The notes beneath the pieces are model-generated. The model made no database searches. It saw only the letters and a program-made list of their open reading frames with translations, and was not told where the DNA came from. The position numbers and the translations under genes are program-made. Below are positions 8,444-17,216 of a DNA stretch of 64,000 bases, piece by piece; position 1 is the first letter of the stretch, and each line of letters opens with the position of its first letter. The DNA comes from DATAES01 sp963721305 (GTDB lineage Bacteria; Actinomycetota; Acidimicrobiia; Acidimicrobiales; JACDCH01). The DNA is taken from assembly GCA_963721305.1 (NCBI GenBank), contig CAVRIR010000005.1, forward strand, positions 496,001 through 560,000, read 5' to 3'.

Positions 8444-9924
8444 CCGACCTCGAAGAGCGCTTCGACCGCGGCGAGATCCGGCTTGCCGGCATCGGTGCGC
8501 GGCAGCTGGTCGACGACGCGGATGTCCACCGGCAGTTCGTAGCGCGCGAGCACCGTCGACGCGTACGCGAAGAGGTCGGCGCTCGTGACCGGGACCGCGT
8601 CCTGCTTGAGCTCGACCGCCGCGACCGGAACCGCCCCGAGCCGCCGATCCTCACGGCCGACGACCGCCGCGAACCGCACCGCATCATGCCGCTCGAGCGC
8701 AGCTTTGATGTCCTCCGGAAGGACCTTGAAGCCGCCGCGGATGATGGCGCGATCGGCCCGACCGAGGATGTACACGAAACCGTCGCCGTCGATCCGGGCG
8801 AGATCAGTCGTTCGCAACCACGCGGCCGAGCCCAGTTGCCCGGCTCGTACTTCGAGCAATCCCTCGGCGTCCGCCGGTAGCGGTTCGCCGCTCTCCGGGT
8901 CGACGACTCGCAGCTCGGACCCGCTGTGCGCCCGTCCCACGCTGCCCCGCTTCGCGGCCCAGAACTTCCCGTGGTCGTCGATGTTCCACCCGGCCACCGC
9001 ACCGCCGAACTCGGTCGCGGCGTACGAGATCAGCACCGGCACGCCGTACTTCTCCATGAACGCGTCGGCGTCGTCCGGGTCGAGCGGCGCAGTCCCGCAC
9101 ACCACCGACCGCAGGCTTGCGAGATCCCGCGGATCGACGTCTGCTTCGAGCACCATCCGCAACGCGGTCGGGACGAGGCTCGCGGTTGCCGGCCGATGGC
9201 GCTGAACGGCGTCGACCCAACTGTCGACGGTGAACTTCTCCAGCAGGCTGAACTTGCGACCGTCGGTGACGTTCGTGAGCAGGCGGAACAGGCCGCCGAG
9301 ATGGACCATCGGCGAGTTCACGATGGCGACCCCGTTGCGCAATTGTGTACTCGTCTCGTGGGTCGAGCCGTAGTGCTTGTTGCCGAGCAGCACCCGCTCG
9401 AGCGTCTCGTACGTGAGGTCGATGCGCTTCGGTGGTCCCGTTGTCCCGCTGGTCAGCATGCGGACGGCGACACCGGGACGATTCTCGGCGGGGCGCACCT
9501 CGCCGGCGTCGCTGCCGCTGTCGGGGCCGACGACGTCGATCGCGCCGCCGAGGTCCTCCGTCGCGACCGTGGTCGACCGCGTGACGTCAGGGACGAACGC
9601 CTGCAGATCTTCTCGCTCGCCGGCAATCACCGGTAGATCGAGCGACGCGACATCGTCGCGGGTGCGATCGAGTCCGCGCCCGGGATTGATGGTGATGACG
9701 CAACCGCCGCCCCGGAGCACGCCGAGCAGCAAGCCGATCGAGGACGGTCGGTTGCGGAGCAGGATGCCGACCTGACGTCCTGGCTCGTCGACGAGCGCGG
9801 CGACGTCGTCGACGGTCTTGGCGAGGTCACCCCATGACCGCCACGCGCGGTCGAACTCGACGGCGTCGGCCGTGGGGTCGAGCGCGATGACTTCGCCGAT
9901 GCGGTCGGGAAGGGCGCTGCTCAC
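8440..9924 (-). CDS. AMP-forming acyl-CoA ligase
   Basis: 494 residues. It is recognised by MLTSGTTGPPKRIDLT (P-loop), SYAATEFGGAVAGWN (the A5 region, with ATE in place of the common TE context), RTTDLARIDGDGFVYILGRAD, and a C-terminal DAGKPD containing the catalytic Lys. The N-terminal part is short and diverged relative to the other ligases here. It is coupled on both sides by stop-start overlaps. It activates a carboxylate with ATP and CoA; the substrate is unknown. Confidence 0.88.
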   Translation of the reverse strand: MSSALPDRIGEVIALDPTADAVEFDRAWRSWGDLAKTVDDVAALVDEPGRQVGILLRNRPSSIGLLLGVLRGGGCVITINPGRGLDRTRDDVASLDLPVIAGEREDLQAFVPDVTRSTTVATEDLGGAIDVVGPDSGSDAGEVRPAENRPGVAVRMLTSGTTGPPKRIDLTYETLERVLLGNKHYGSTHETSTQLRNGVAIVNSPMVHLGGLFRLLTNVTDGRKFSLLEKFTVDSWVDAVQRHRPATASLVPTALRMVLEADVDPRDLASLRSVVCGTAPLDPDDADAFMEKYGVPVLISYAATEFGGAVAGWNIDDHGKFWAAKRGSVGRAHSGSELRVVDPESGEPLPADAEGLLEVRAGQLGSAAWLRTTDLARIDGDGFVYILGRADRAIIRGGFKVLPEDIKAALERHDAVRFAAVVGREDRRLGAVPVAAVELKQDAVPVTSADLFAYASTVLARYELPVDIRVVDQLPRTDAGKPDLAAVEALFEVG

Positions 9925-10705
9925 CGCAACTTCGGTTCCGTCTTCGCCGGCGGATCGCGGTCGATCTCGGCCATCCCGATCGGATTTCCCACCCGCGTGT
10001 AGATGAGACCCTGCTCCATGGCGGCGCGGTACGGGCGGTCGAGCGACTCCCAGATGGCGCGCACCGTCCCTTGCGTCGCGGCGCTCGGTTTGGCGGCGAT
10101 CGCCGCGGCGATCTCGTGGGCGCGTTGCCAGAGCGCGGCGCGCTCGACGATCTCGGTGACGAGACCGATGCGCAACGCCGTGTCGGCTGTGACGCGTTCG
10201 TCGTTACCTGACAGCGCCATGCGCAACGTGTGCGCGAGGCCGATGCGGCGCATGAGCCCGATCGGTTCGAGCGCCGACACCATGCCGAAGGTGACGTGGG
10301 AGTCGAAGAAGGTCGCGTCGGGCGAACAGATGACGATGTCCGCTTCGTTGAGGAAGTAGAAGGCCCCCGCCGTGCAGATGCCCTGCACCGCGCACACGAC
10401 CGGCTTCCAGACCTTCTGCCACTTCGGGCTGAGCAGCTCGCCCGGATCCTCGTGGTTCCAGATGTCGTCGGGCTGACCGTAGGACTGGCTGGTGTCCAAG
10501 CCGGAGCAGAACGCACGATCGCCTTCGGCCCGGAGCACCACGGCGTTGACGGTCGGATCGTCCTTGACGAGCCGCCACGCCGTCGCGCATCTCCTCGCAC
10601 ATCCTGCGGTCGAACGCGTTGAGGACCTCGGGACGGTTGAGCGTGATCGTCGCGACGCGATCGGTCGCTGTCTCGTAGTCGATCGTGCGTGAACGATTCG
10701 CTCAC
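9921..10705 (-). CDS. Enoyl-CoA hydratase/isomerase family, two apparent frameshifts
   Basis: The GTG at 10705 overlaps the upstream hydratase stop (GTGA). After about six codons the crotonase N-terminus (IDYETATDRVATITLNRPEV) appears in another frame. A further shift near 10575-10585 joins MRDGV to RLVKDDPTVNAVVLRAEGD. The body has FCSGLDTSQ and GICTAGAFYFLNEADIVIC, the two oxyanion-hole regions. Each shift is repaired by one base and the protein then matches the family end to end, so a sequencing error is more likely than decay. It hydrates or isomerises an enoyl-CoA. Confidence 0.78.
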
Positions 10706-11520
10706 GACGCCGTCCACTTGGGATCGCGCTTCTCGACGAATGCGCGCGGGCCTTCCTTCGCGTCGTCGGTGCGGACGACCCGCTCGCGAAACGCTTCGGC
10801 CATGATCTCCGCTTCGTTGAGCGGCAGATCGATGCCCTTGCGTATCGCCAGCCGCGTGCCGCGCACCGCGAGCGGCGCGTTGCGGTTGACGAGCTCAGCG
10901 ATCTCGCGTGCACGTTCCATGAGCCGGTCGTGCTCGACCACTTCGGAGATCATGCCCAGGTCGTACGCGCGCTGCGCGCTGAGACGCTCGTGCCGCCCGA
11001 CCAACGCGACGCGCATGGCGATGTTGACCGGAAGCACGCGCGCAAGGCGCACCATCTCGCGCCCGGAGACGAGGCCGATGCTCACGTGCGGATCGAAGAA
11101 CTCGGCACGGTCGGACGCGATCGCGATGTCGCCTGTCGTGATCCAGTCGAGCCCGGCGCCACAGCACAGCCCGTTGACCGCGGTGAGGATCGGCTTTGTC
11201 ATCGTGCGGAACGGTGGCGTGCCTTCCTGCGGTGCCTCCCACTGCGCGTAGGTCGACAGGTACGGCTCGTCGTAGACGACGCGCCCGTCGTCGGGGATCT
11301 CGGTGACATCGGCGCCGGTGCAGAAGGCTCGACCGTTGCCGGTGACGAGGATGGTCCACACCGAGTCGTCGGCCTCGGCCGCGGCATAGGCCTGCCGTAG
11401 CTCCCGGATCATCTCGGGACTCAGCGCGTTGAGGCGATCCGGCCGGTTGAGGGTGATCGTCGCGGTGCGGTCGTCGACCTCGTAGAGGATCGTCTCGAAG
11501 TCCATGCCGTGCACGGTCAC
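10702..11520 (-). CDS. Enoyl-CoA hydratase/isomerase family protein
   Basis: 272 residues if started at GTG 11520, which overlaps the stop of the dehydrogenase (GTGA). An alternative ATG at 11505 starts MDFETILYEVDD. The crotonase signature is ATITLNRPDRLNALS, then RAFCTGADVTEI and NGLCCGAGLDWITTGDIAIAS for the CoA and oxyanion sites, and RDPKWTAS at the end. It probably hydrates the product of the linked acyl-CoA dehydrogenases. It is coupled to the second hydratase downstream. Confidence 0.9.
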   Translation of the reverse strand: MTVHGMDFETILYEVDDRTATITLNRPDRLNALSPEMIRELRQAYAAAEADDSVWTILVTGNGRAFCTGADVTEIPDDGRVVYDEPYLSTYAQWEAPQEGTPPFRTMTKPILTAVNGLCCGAGLDWITTGDIAIASDRAEFFDPHVSIGLVSGREMVRLARVLPVNIAMRVALVGRHERLSAQRAYDLGMISEVVEHDRLMERAREIAELVNRNAPLAVRGTRLAIRKGIDLPLNEAEIMAEAFRERVVRTDDAKEGPRAFVEKRDPKWTAS

Positions 11521-12512
11521 CTCGCCGCACCCACGAGCCGCGTGCCGATGCCGTACGCGTGGGTGTCGGCGGTGCCGAAGCTCTGCTCGAGCACCCATGC
11601 CCGCTTCAACAGGTAGTTCGGGAGCATCTCCCAAGTGAAGCCCATGCCGCCGAGCACTTGCACTGCCGAGCTCGCGTTGCGGATGGCCGCCTCACCGGCG
11701 AGCAGCTTCGCGCCTGCGACTGCACGCGCGAGATCTTCACGACCCGGATCCTGCACCAGTGCGGCCGCTGCGTACGTCGCGCTCTGCGCGAGACCCCGGC
11801 GGACGTACATGTCGGCGAGCAGGTGCTTGATCGCCTGGAACGAGCCGATCGGAACACCGAACTGCTCACGCTCGAGCGCGTAGTCGCGTGCGATGCCGAG
11901 CGAGCGCGACGCAACGCCGACCGAGAGCGCGGCAGCGAGGACCATGCCGAGGGCGTGGAGGTCGCGAGCTGTTCGTGCGTCGCCGACGACTCGGCCCTCG
12001 GATCGGTCGGGCAACCCGGCAAAGCGCCCGACCGGCGTGAGCGGATCGAGGGGGTCGAGCGGCTCGGGAGGCGGGAGGTCACACGTGCGATGCACGACGA
12101 CCGCGTCGCGGTGCAGCACCACGAGGGCGTCGATGTCCGTCGCATGCTCGACGATCGCCGAGCCGTCATCGAGAAGGTCATCCGCAAGGGCGCCACCGAC
12201 CAACGTCTCACCACTCGCTGCACCGTCCACGAGACCGGCAACGAGAACCGTCCACAACACCGGACCGGTCACGAGGTGCTCGCCGAACTGCTCGAAGAGC
12301 AGCGCAGCCTCGACGGCACCGAGGCCGCTGCCTCCCGCGTTCTCCGGCAGCAGCAGCGCGAACATGCCGAGCTCGGCCATCGCCGTCCACGTTTCGCGGT
12401 CGGTCGGCGTGCCCTCGCGAGCTGCGATGGAGTCGAGCGAGAAGCGGTCGGCGCAGAACTTCGCGGCGGTTTGCTGCAGCGCGACTTGCTCGTCATCCAG
12501 CCGAAATTCCAT
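11517..12512 (-). CDS. Acyl-CoA dehydrogenase, short FadE28-like subunit
   Basis: 331 residues from ATG 12512 (MEFRLDDEQVALQQT), preceded by a G-rich ribosome site (GGTGGGG). It is shorter than the usual 380-390 residues. The C-terminal half has REQFGVPIGSFQAIKHLLADMY and QVLGGMGFTWEMLPNYLLKRA, typical of the dehydrogenase helical domain. In actinobacteria such short FadE proteins pair with a longer one to form alpha2beta2 enzymes; the likely partner is at 7274-8443. It is the first gene of a ten-gene, mostly overlapping operon that runs down to 1647. Confidence 0.85.
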   Translation of the reverse strand: MEFRLDDEQVALQQTAAKFCADRFSLDSIAAREGTPTDRETWTAMAELGMFALLLPENAGGSGLGAVEAALLFEQFGEHLVTGPVLWTVLVAGLVDGAASGETLVGGALADDLLDDGSAIVEHATDIDALVVLHRDAVVVHRTCDLPPPEPLDPLDPLTPVGRFAGLPDRSEGRVVGDARTARDLHALGMVLAAALSVGVASRSLGIARDYALEREQFGVPIGSFQAIKHLLADMYVRRGLAQSATYAAAALVQDPGREDLARAVAGAKLLAGEAAIRNASSAVQVLGGMGFTWEMLPNYLLKRAWVLEQSFGTADTHAYGIGTRLVGAAR

Positions 12513-12549
12513 GCCAACCCCACCGGAGCCGTGCCGACCGTGCACTTGA

Positions 12550-12563
12550 AACATCTAGATGTT
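12550..12563. promoter_or_regulatory. Perfect 14-bp palindrome in a divergent promoter region (candidate operator)
   Basis: AACATCTAGATGTT is its own reverse complement and is AT-rich in a GC-rich window. It lies between the divergently transcribed short dehydrogenase (start 12512) and enoyl-CoA hydratase (start 12621). This is the expected place and form for a TetR- or GntR-type operator controlling the catabolic operon. The regulator is not identified; the FadR-family gene at 17217 is one candidate. Confidence 0.55.
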
Positions 12564-12620
12564 AAAGCGTACGGTCGACAGCACGGACACGCCAAGATGC
12601 TGCCCTGGGAGGCCAGTTCG

Positions 12621-13541
12621 GTGAGCGACGTGCGAGTGCGGATGGAGCGAGACGACGAGTCCGGCATCGCGCGCATCACGCTCGACAACCCCGCTCGCAA
12701 GAACGGCTACGACCCCGAGATGCGCCGCGCGCTCGGCGCCTACCTCGACGAGTTGGCCTACGACGACACGACGAAGGTGGTCGTGCTGCGCGGCGAAGGC
12801 GGCGTGTTCAGCACCGGCGCGGACATGAACAACGCATACGCGTGGTACGGCGACGGCCAGCAAGCCGAAGCGCCGCGCCGCCGTCCGAGCCAGCGCCGGC
12901 GCCTTCTCGTCGACCGGCAGACCTTCGACTTCTACCACGACCTTCTCGGCTACCCGAAGGTCACGGTGGCACAGGTCGAGGGTTACGCGCTGGGGGGCGG
13001 CCTCGAGCTCGCGCTCATGGCGGACATCTCCGTCGTGGCGAGCGACACCTTGATCGGCATGCCGGCGACGCGCTTCCTCGGCCCTGCGCTCGGCTCGCTG
13101 CAACTGTTCTTCCACCGGCTCGGCCCGGTGCTGTCGAGGCGGCTGCTGCTCACGGGCGACACCATCGAAGCGGGCGAAGTCGCGCACCTCGGCGTGTTCA
13201 CGGAAGTCATCGAACCCGAGTCGGTGCCCGCTCGTGGGCAGTGGTGGGCGGAGAAGGTGTCACGGATGCCGGCCGACGGCATCGTGATCGCCAAAGAGGC
13301 GTTCCGTCTCGTCGAGCAGCTCTCGGCGTACCAGGCCGAGGAGGTGCTCAGCCCGCTGCTGCACGCCTACGGCACCAACCTCCAGTTCGCCGAAGGCGAG
13401 TTCAACTTCGTGAAGGCGCGGGCCGAACACGGCACGAAGCGTGCGTTCGAGCTGCGCGACGAGCACTTCGACGTCCCCGAACCCGATCCCGCTCCCGCTC
13501 CCGCTCCCGCTGCGAACTCCGGGGAGAAACGGGCGCCATAG
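12621..13541 (+). CDS. Enoyl-CoA hydratase/isomerase family protein
   Basis: 306 residues from GTG 12621 with GGGAGG upstream; an in-frame ATG at 12597 is possible. The crotonase blocks are ARITLDNPARKNGYD, GVFSTGADMNNAY and VEGYALGGGLELALMADISVVAS. The end is odd: after DVPEPDP comes a short Pro-Ala run and then NSGEKRAP, which is translated family B repeat. The TAG stop lies at the centre of that repeat's palindrome, where this copy has A instead of G. The native C-terminus may therefore have been altered by the insertion. Confidence 0.88.
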   Translation: MSDVRVRMERDDESGIARITLDNPARKNGYDPEMRRALGAYLDELAYDDTTKVVVLRGEGGVFSTGADMNNAYAWYGDGQQAEAPRRRPSQRRRLLVDRQTFDFYHDLLGYPKVTVAQVEGYALGGGLELALMADISVVASDTLIGMPATRFLGPALGSLQLFFHRLGPVLSRRLLLTGDTIEAGEVAHLGVFTEVIEPESVPARGQWWAEKVSRMPADGIVIAKEAFRLVEQLSAYQAEEVLSPLLHAYGTNLQFAEGEFNFVKARAEHGTKRAFELRDEHFDVPEPDPAPAPAPAANSGEKRAP

Positions 13542-13563
13542 CGCCCGTTTCCATCCAACATTC
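13513..13563 (+). repeat. Dispersed palindromic element, family B copy 2
   Basis: Same flanks as the copy at 6102 (gaactccggggag and catccaacattc). The 26-bp core at 13526-13551 is identical except for one central change, ATGG to ATAG. This breaks perfect symmetry and creates the stop codon of the overlapping enoyl-CoA hydratase gene. The rest lies between two convergent genes. Confidence 0.92.
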
Positions 13564-13581
13564 ACTGGACGTCGACGTCGG

Positions 13582-14385
13582 TCAGAAGTCGGTGCCGCCG
13601 TCGACGTTGATGGTGGCGCCCGTCAGGTAGCCGGCGCGTTCGGACAGCAGAAAGGCGATGACGTCACCGAGCTCTTCGGGACGGCCGGCCCGCCCGAGGG
13701 CGATGTGCATCCCCCAGTCCTCGGTGAGCGCTCGCTCGAGGGCCTCGTCGACCGGCCAACCGCGGGTCTCGGCGTAGTGCGTGCGCATCGACGCGAGGAT
13801 CTCGGTCTCGGTCGCGCCCGGGCACACGCAGTTCGCCCGGACACCGTGCGCGCCGAACGACTTGGCGATGGTCTTCGTGAGGGTCGCGACACCCGCCTTC
13901 AGCGACGCGTACGGCACCTGGTGGCCCTTCGGCGCGCGGATCGAGTACGCCGCCGTCGTCACGATCGCGCCGCCGCCACCGTCGACGAGAAGCGGGACAG
14001 TGGCGCGGCAGGCGCGCACGGTCGCGAGCAACATGTCATCGAAGGTCGCGCGCCAGTCGTCGTCGGTTCCGGTGGACAGCTCGCGTTGACCCTGCGCGCC
14101 GAGTCCGGTCGTCACTGCCATGCCGCGCAGACCGCCGAGTCGCTCGGCCGCTTCTGCCACGACCGCCTCTGCGGTTCCTTCGACGGTGAGGTCGCCGGTC
14201 AGCGCGAGAACTGTGGATCCGGTCGCGGCCGCCAGTTCGTCAGCTGCGGCGTCTGCCCGTGGCTGCCGGCGACCCACGATCGCGACCCGCGCGCCGTCGG
14301 CCGCCAGCGCGCTCGCCGCCGCTCTGCCGATGCCGCCCGTCCCTCCGAAGATGACGAAGCCCTGGTCGCGGACGCCGAGATCCAT
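13582..14385 (-). CDS. Short-chain dehydrogenase/reductase
   Basis: 267 residues. FGGTGGIGRAAASAL is the glycine-rich NAD(P) motif. TTAAYS with PYASLKAGVA gives the catalytic Ser and the YxxxK pair. GATINVDGGTDF is the typical SDR C-terminus. It probably oxidises a 3-hydroxyacyl-CoA or related alcohol in the linked pathway. It follows the FadD19-like ligase by 14 bp on the same strand, so the two are likely co-transcribed. Confidence 0.88.
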   Translation of the reverse strand: MDLGVRDQGFVIFGGTGGIGRAAASALAADGARVAIVGRRQPRADAAADELAAATGSTVLALTGDLTVEGTAEAVVAEAAERLGGLRGMAVTTGLGAQGQRELSTGTDDDWRATFDDMLLATVRACRATVPLLVDGGGGAIVTTAAYSIRAPKGHQVPYASLKAGVATLTKTIAKSFGAHGVRANCVCPGATETEILASMRTHYAETRGWPVDEALERALTEDWGMHIALGRAGRPEELGDVIAFLLSERAGYLTGATINVDGGTDF

Positions 14386-14399
14386 CTAGGCGCCCACTG

Positions 14400-16028
14400 T
14401 CATGTCGCGTCGACGGCGTCGGCCGCGACGTCGTGCGCCCACCGGTAGTCCGGCTTGCCGTTCGCATGCCTGCGAACGCTGTCGCGCACGGCGACCGCGC
14501 GGGGCGCCTTGAACCGCGCGATCTCCGCGGCGACGTACTCGCGCACGACTGCCGGCTCGAGCGTGGCTCCGTCGCGCGCTGACACCACGGCAACCAGCTC
14601 TTGCCCGAACCGCTCGGACGGGCGACCGACCACGAGCGCGTCGGTGATGTCGGGATGGGTGCGCAACACCGCCTCGACCTCTTCGACGAACACCTTCTCG
14701 CCGCCGGTGTTCACGACCAGCGAGTCACGCCCGAGCATGCGGATGCTGCCGTCGGCCATGCGCTGCGCACGATCGCCGGGAATCGCCATGCGCTCGCCGT
14801 CGACGATCGGGAAGGTCGCCTCGGTGCGATCGCGGTCGTTCAGATAGCCGAGCGGCACGCGTCCGCGGCGCGCCGTCCAGCCGATCTCGTCGTCGCCGGG
14901 ATCGAGGAAGCGTGAGCGATCCTCCGACACGACCGTGGCGCCGGTCGACGGACTGAAGCCTTCGGCGCGGCTGTTGCGACTGCGCGCCCCGTACGCCATG
15001 CCGCCCGTCTCGGACGCGCCGTAACCGTCGAGGACGGTCAACTGCGGGATGCGCTCGACCAGCGCGTCCTTGAGATGCTCACTCGTCAGGGCGCCGCCGG
15101 TGCCCATGGCGCGCAGCGAGCCGAGGTCGTAGCAACCCCGGTCGATCGCTTCGACCAGCGGTCGCGCGTACGCATCGCCGACGATCGACATCATGAACAC
15201 GCGCTCTCGCTCGACGAGCTCGAGGATGCGCGCCGCGTCGAACGGCTGCGAGTCGTCGTCGAGCAGCACCGAGCCGCCGCTGTGGAAACCGGCGAACGCC
15301 GTCCACTGCGCGGCAGCGTGCATGAGCGGGGGCACGGCGAACCACGGCGCGCCGGTGCCGGCAAGGGCGCCGGCGGCGATGGACTCCTCGGTCGCTCCCT
15401 CCGTCCCGCCCATCGCCGAGATGAAGATGTCGGCCTGACGCCAGAGCACCGCCTTCGGGCGACCGGTCGTGCCTCCTGTGCACACGAGGTAGAGGTCGTC
15501 CGCCGACGGGACAGGCAGCAGCGCGTCGACCGGCGTGCTCGCGACGCCTTCGAAGTTCGTGCTGCCCGGCAAGGGATCGACGCCGGACCCGTCGTCGACG
15601 TCGACGAGGACGAGGCACGCGATGTCACACGCCGCCGCGACGAGCGGGCCGTACCGACGGTGATAGACGACCGCTCGCGTGTCGAGATCGGCGAACAGAC
15701 TTCCGATCTCACCCGCCCGATAGTGCTGGTTGACGTTGAACGGCACCGCGCGAGCGCGGTACGCACCGAGCATCGCTTCGAGGTACGCGGTGCTGTTGTG
15801 CAGCACGAGCGCGACGGCGTCCTGCCCCTTCTCCCACCGCTCGAGATCGTGCCGTTCACGACTGATGCCGAGTCCGTGCGCCCCGAGCCATGCGGCGACC
15901 GACTTCGTCCGTTGCGCGACCTCACCGAACGTCCGGCGCACCGCGCCGCACACGAGCATTTCCCGGTCGGGCACCGCGGCGGCGAGGACGTCCTGCACAT
16001 CGGCCAGCGCCCACTCGCCCGTCGGCAT
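14400..16028 (-). CDS. AMP-forming acyl-CoA synthetase, FadD19-like
   Basis: 542 residues. The P-loop region LVCTGGTTGRPKAVLWRQADIF, followed by PPLMHAAAQW, resembles the FadD19/FadD17 group, in which TGGTTG-x-PK-x-V-x-WR is characteristic. LDGYGASETGGMAYG is the A5 motif and the C-terminal RHANGKPDYRW carries the Lys. The FadD19 group activates steroid side-chain and long branched acids; here the substrate is only inferred. It starts 9 bp after the end of the phosphotransferase gene, in one operon with the SDR that follows. Confidence 0.88.
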   Translation of the reverse strand: MPTGEWALADVQDVLAAAVPDREMLVCGAVRRTFGEVAQRTKSVAAWLGAHGLGISRERHDLERWEKGQDAVALVLHNSTAYLEAMLGAYRARAVPFNVNQHYRAGEIGSLFADLDTRAVVYHRRYGPLVAAACDIACLVLVDVDDGSGVDPLPGSTNFEGVASTPVDALLPVPSADDLYLVCTGGTTGRPKAVLWRQADIFISAMGGTEGATEESIAAGALAGTGAPWFAVPPLMHAAAQWTAFAGFHSGGSVLLDDDSQPFDAARILELVERERVFMMSIVGDAYARPLVEAIDRGCYDLGSLRAMGTGGALTSEHLKDALVERIPQLTVLDGYGASETGGMAYGARSRNSRAEGFSPSTGATVVSEDRSRFLDPGDDEIGWTARRGRVPLGYLNDRDRTEATFPIVDGERMAIPGDRAQRMADGSIRMLGRDSLVVNTGGEKVFVEEVEAVLRTHPDITDALVVGRPSERFGQELVAVVSARDGATLEPAVVREYVAAEIARFKAPRAVAVRDSVRRHANGKPDYRWAHDVAADAVDAT

Positions 16029-16037
16029 CGGAAAAGT

Positions 16038-17108
16038 CTAGAGCTTTCCAGTCGAGCGCAAGAGTTGGTCGAGGCCCCTGCTGATGAGGTTGTCCTCGGC
16101 GAAGCTCGCGGGGACGAACCCGATCTCCTCGAGCAGCGTGCCCATGCGGCGCATGATCACGGTGAACCGGAACGCACCGAAGAGCTCGTAGAAGGCGAGC
16201 GCGTCGGCGCTTCGTCCCGTCGCGGCCACCCATCGCTCGGCGGTCTCGTCGCGTGACGGAAACCCGCCGAGCCGCTTGCAGCCCGAGCCCTGGGTCAGCG
16301 CCCCGTCGGCGAACAACCAGTAGCCGACGTCCTGCAGCGGATCGCCGATGCCGCACATCTCCCAGTCGAGGACAGCGACGACGTCGAAGTCGCGGTACAC
16401 GAGGTTGCTCAGACGGGCGTCGCCCCAGACCAGCGCGGGACCTTCCGCTGGTTCCGGTGGGCGTTCGGCGCGCAGGACGTCGAGCGCCTGACGCGCCAAC
16501 GAGAACGGTCGCCCGTCCTCGGCCCACGTCAGGAAACGCTCGTAGTGGTCGAGATGCGCGGCGAGCGTGTCTTCGCCGGCGGGCAACATGCTCGGTGCGA
16601 GTGCGAGGTCGTCGATGCGGAGTCGATGCACCCGCGCCATCGCATCGATGCCGGCGTTCCACGCGCGTGCCTGTTCGGCGGGGCTCGCGTCGTACAGCCA
16701 GCCTCGGCTCGCGTACGGCGGCGCGTCGCCCGGGATGTGGCCGTGAACGCGATCCATGATCCAGAACGGCTGCCCGAACCACGCCGGATCGTGATCGATC
16801 CAGTGGATCGGTGGCATCGGCACGTCGGTCGTCGTCGCGAGCTCGTGCATGACGTCGTGCTGGCGCACGAAGGTGTCGTCCGGAAAGACGCGGTAGCCCG
16901 ACGGCGCGATCCGCGCGACGAGACTGCGATCGAAGCGCTCGTCGTCCGAGCCCCATGTGGCGTCGAACAGGATCGTTTCGTTCGACCAGCCGGTCGACGC
17001 GGGTATCGACACCGTGTCGACCGACGGCTCGGCCACACCGGCGACCTCTTCGAGCCAGCGGGTCAGCGTCGCCGCCGTCGCGACCGGATCACGCTCGAGG
17101 ACACCCAC
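16038..17108 (-). CDS. Phosphotransferase family protein (APH/ACAD10-type kinase fold)
   Basis: 356 residues from GTG 17108, chosen because GGGGGAGGA lies 6 bp upstream. The kinase-like blocks are LVWGDARLSNLVY (a variant of the HGDxxxxN catalytic loop with W for H) and VVAVLDWEMCGIGDPLQDVGYW (the metal-binding DWE). Homologues next to fatty-acid genes include the kinase domain of ACAD10/11, which phosphorylates 4-hydroxyacyl-CoAs. A similar role in hydroxyacyl catabolism is plausible here. It is co-directional with the ligase and SDR. Confidence 0.82.
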   Translation of the reverse strand: MGVLERDPVATAATLTRWLEEVAGVAEPSVDTVSIPASTGWSNETILFDATWGSDDERFDRSLVARIAPSGYRVFPDDTFVRQHDVMHELATTTDVPMPPIHWIDHDPAWFGQPFWIMDRVHGHIPGDAPPYASRGWLYDASPAEQARAWNAGIDAMARVHRLRIDDLALAPSMLPAGEDTLAAHLDHYERFLTWAEDGRPFSLARQALDVLRAERPPEPAEGPALVWGDARLSNLVYRDFDVVAVLDWEMCGIGDPLQDVGYWLFADGALTQGSGCKRLGGFPSRDETAERWVAATGRSADALAFYELFGAFRFTVIMRRMGTLLEEIGFVPASFAEDNLISRGLDQLLRSTGKL

Positions 17109-17162
17109 GTTCAGTCCTCCCCCGTCCTCACGGGCGGGCACGGTAGCCGCAGCCTCACGATC

Positions 17163-17213
17163 GCGAACTCCGGGGAGAAACGGGCGCCATGGCGCCCGTT
17201 TCCATCCAACATT
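17163..17213 (+). repeat. Dispersed palindromic element, family B copy 3
   Basis: The core and flanks match the copy at 6102, with the perfect 26-bp palindrome at 17177-17202. It lies between the FadR-family gene (ends 17217) and the phosphotransferase start (17108), inside an otherwise tightly packed minus-strand gene series. Confidence 0.92.
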
Positions 17214-17216
17214 CCC

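Noticed and set aside
8347..8880. Plus-strand open frame of 177 codons between the ligase and dehydrogenase genes
   Set aside because: It is antisense to two clearly conserved genes with coupled overlap, so it is a shadow frame.
11559..12620. Upstream extension of the plus-strand enoyl-CoA hydratase to 660 residues
   Set aside because: The extra part is antisense to the short acyl-CoA dehydrogenase and has no crotonase homology; a good ribosome site precedes GTG 12621.
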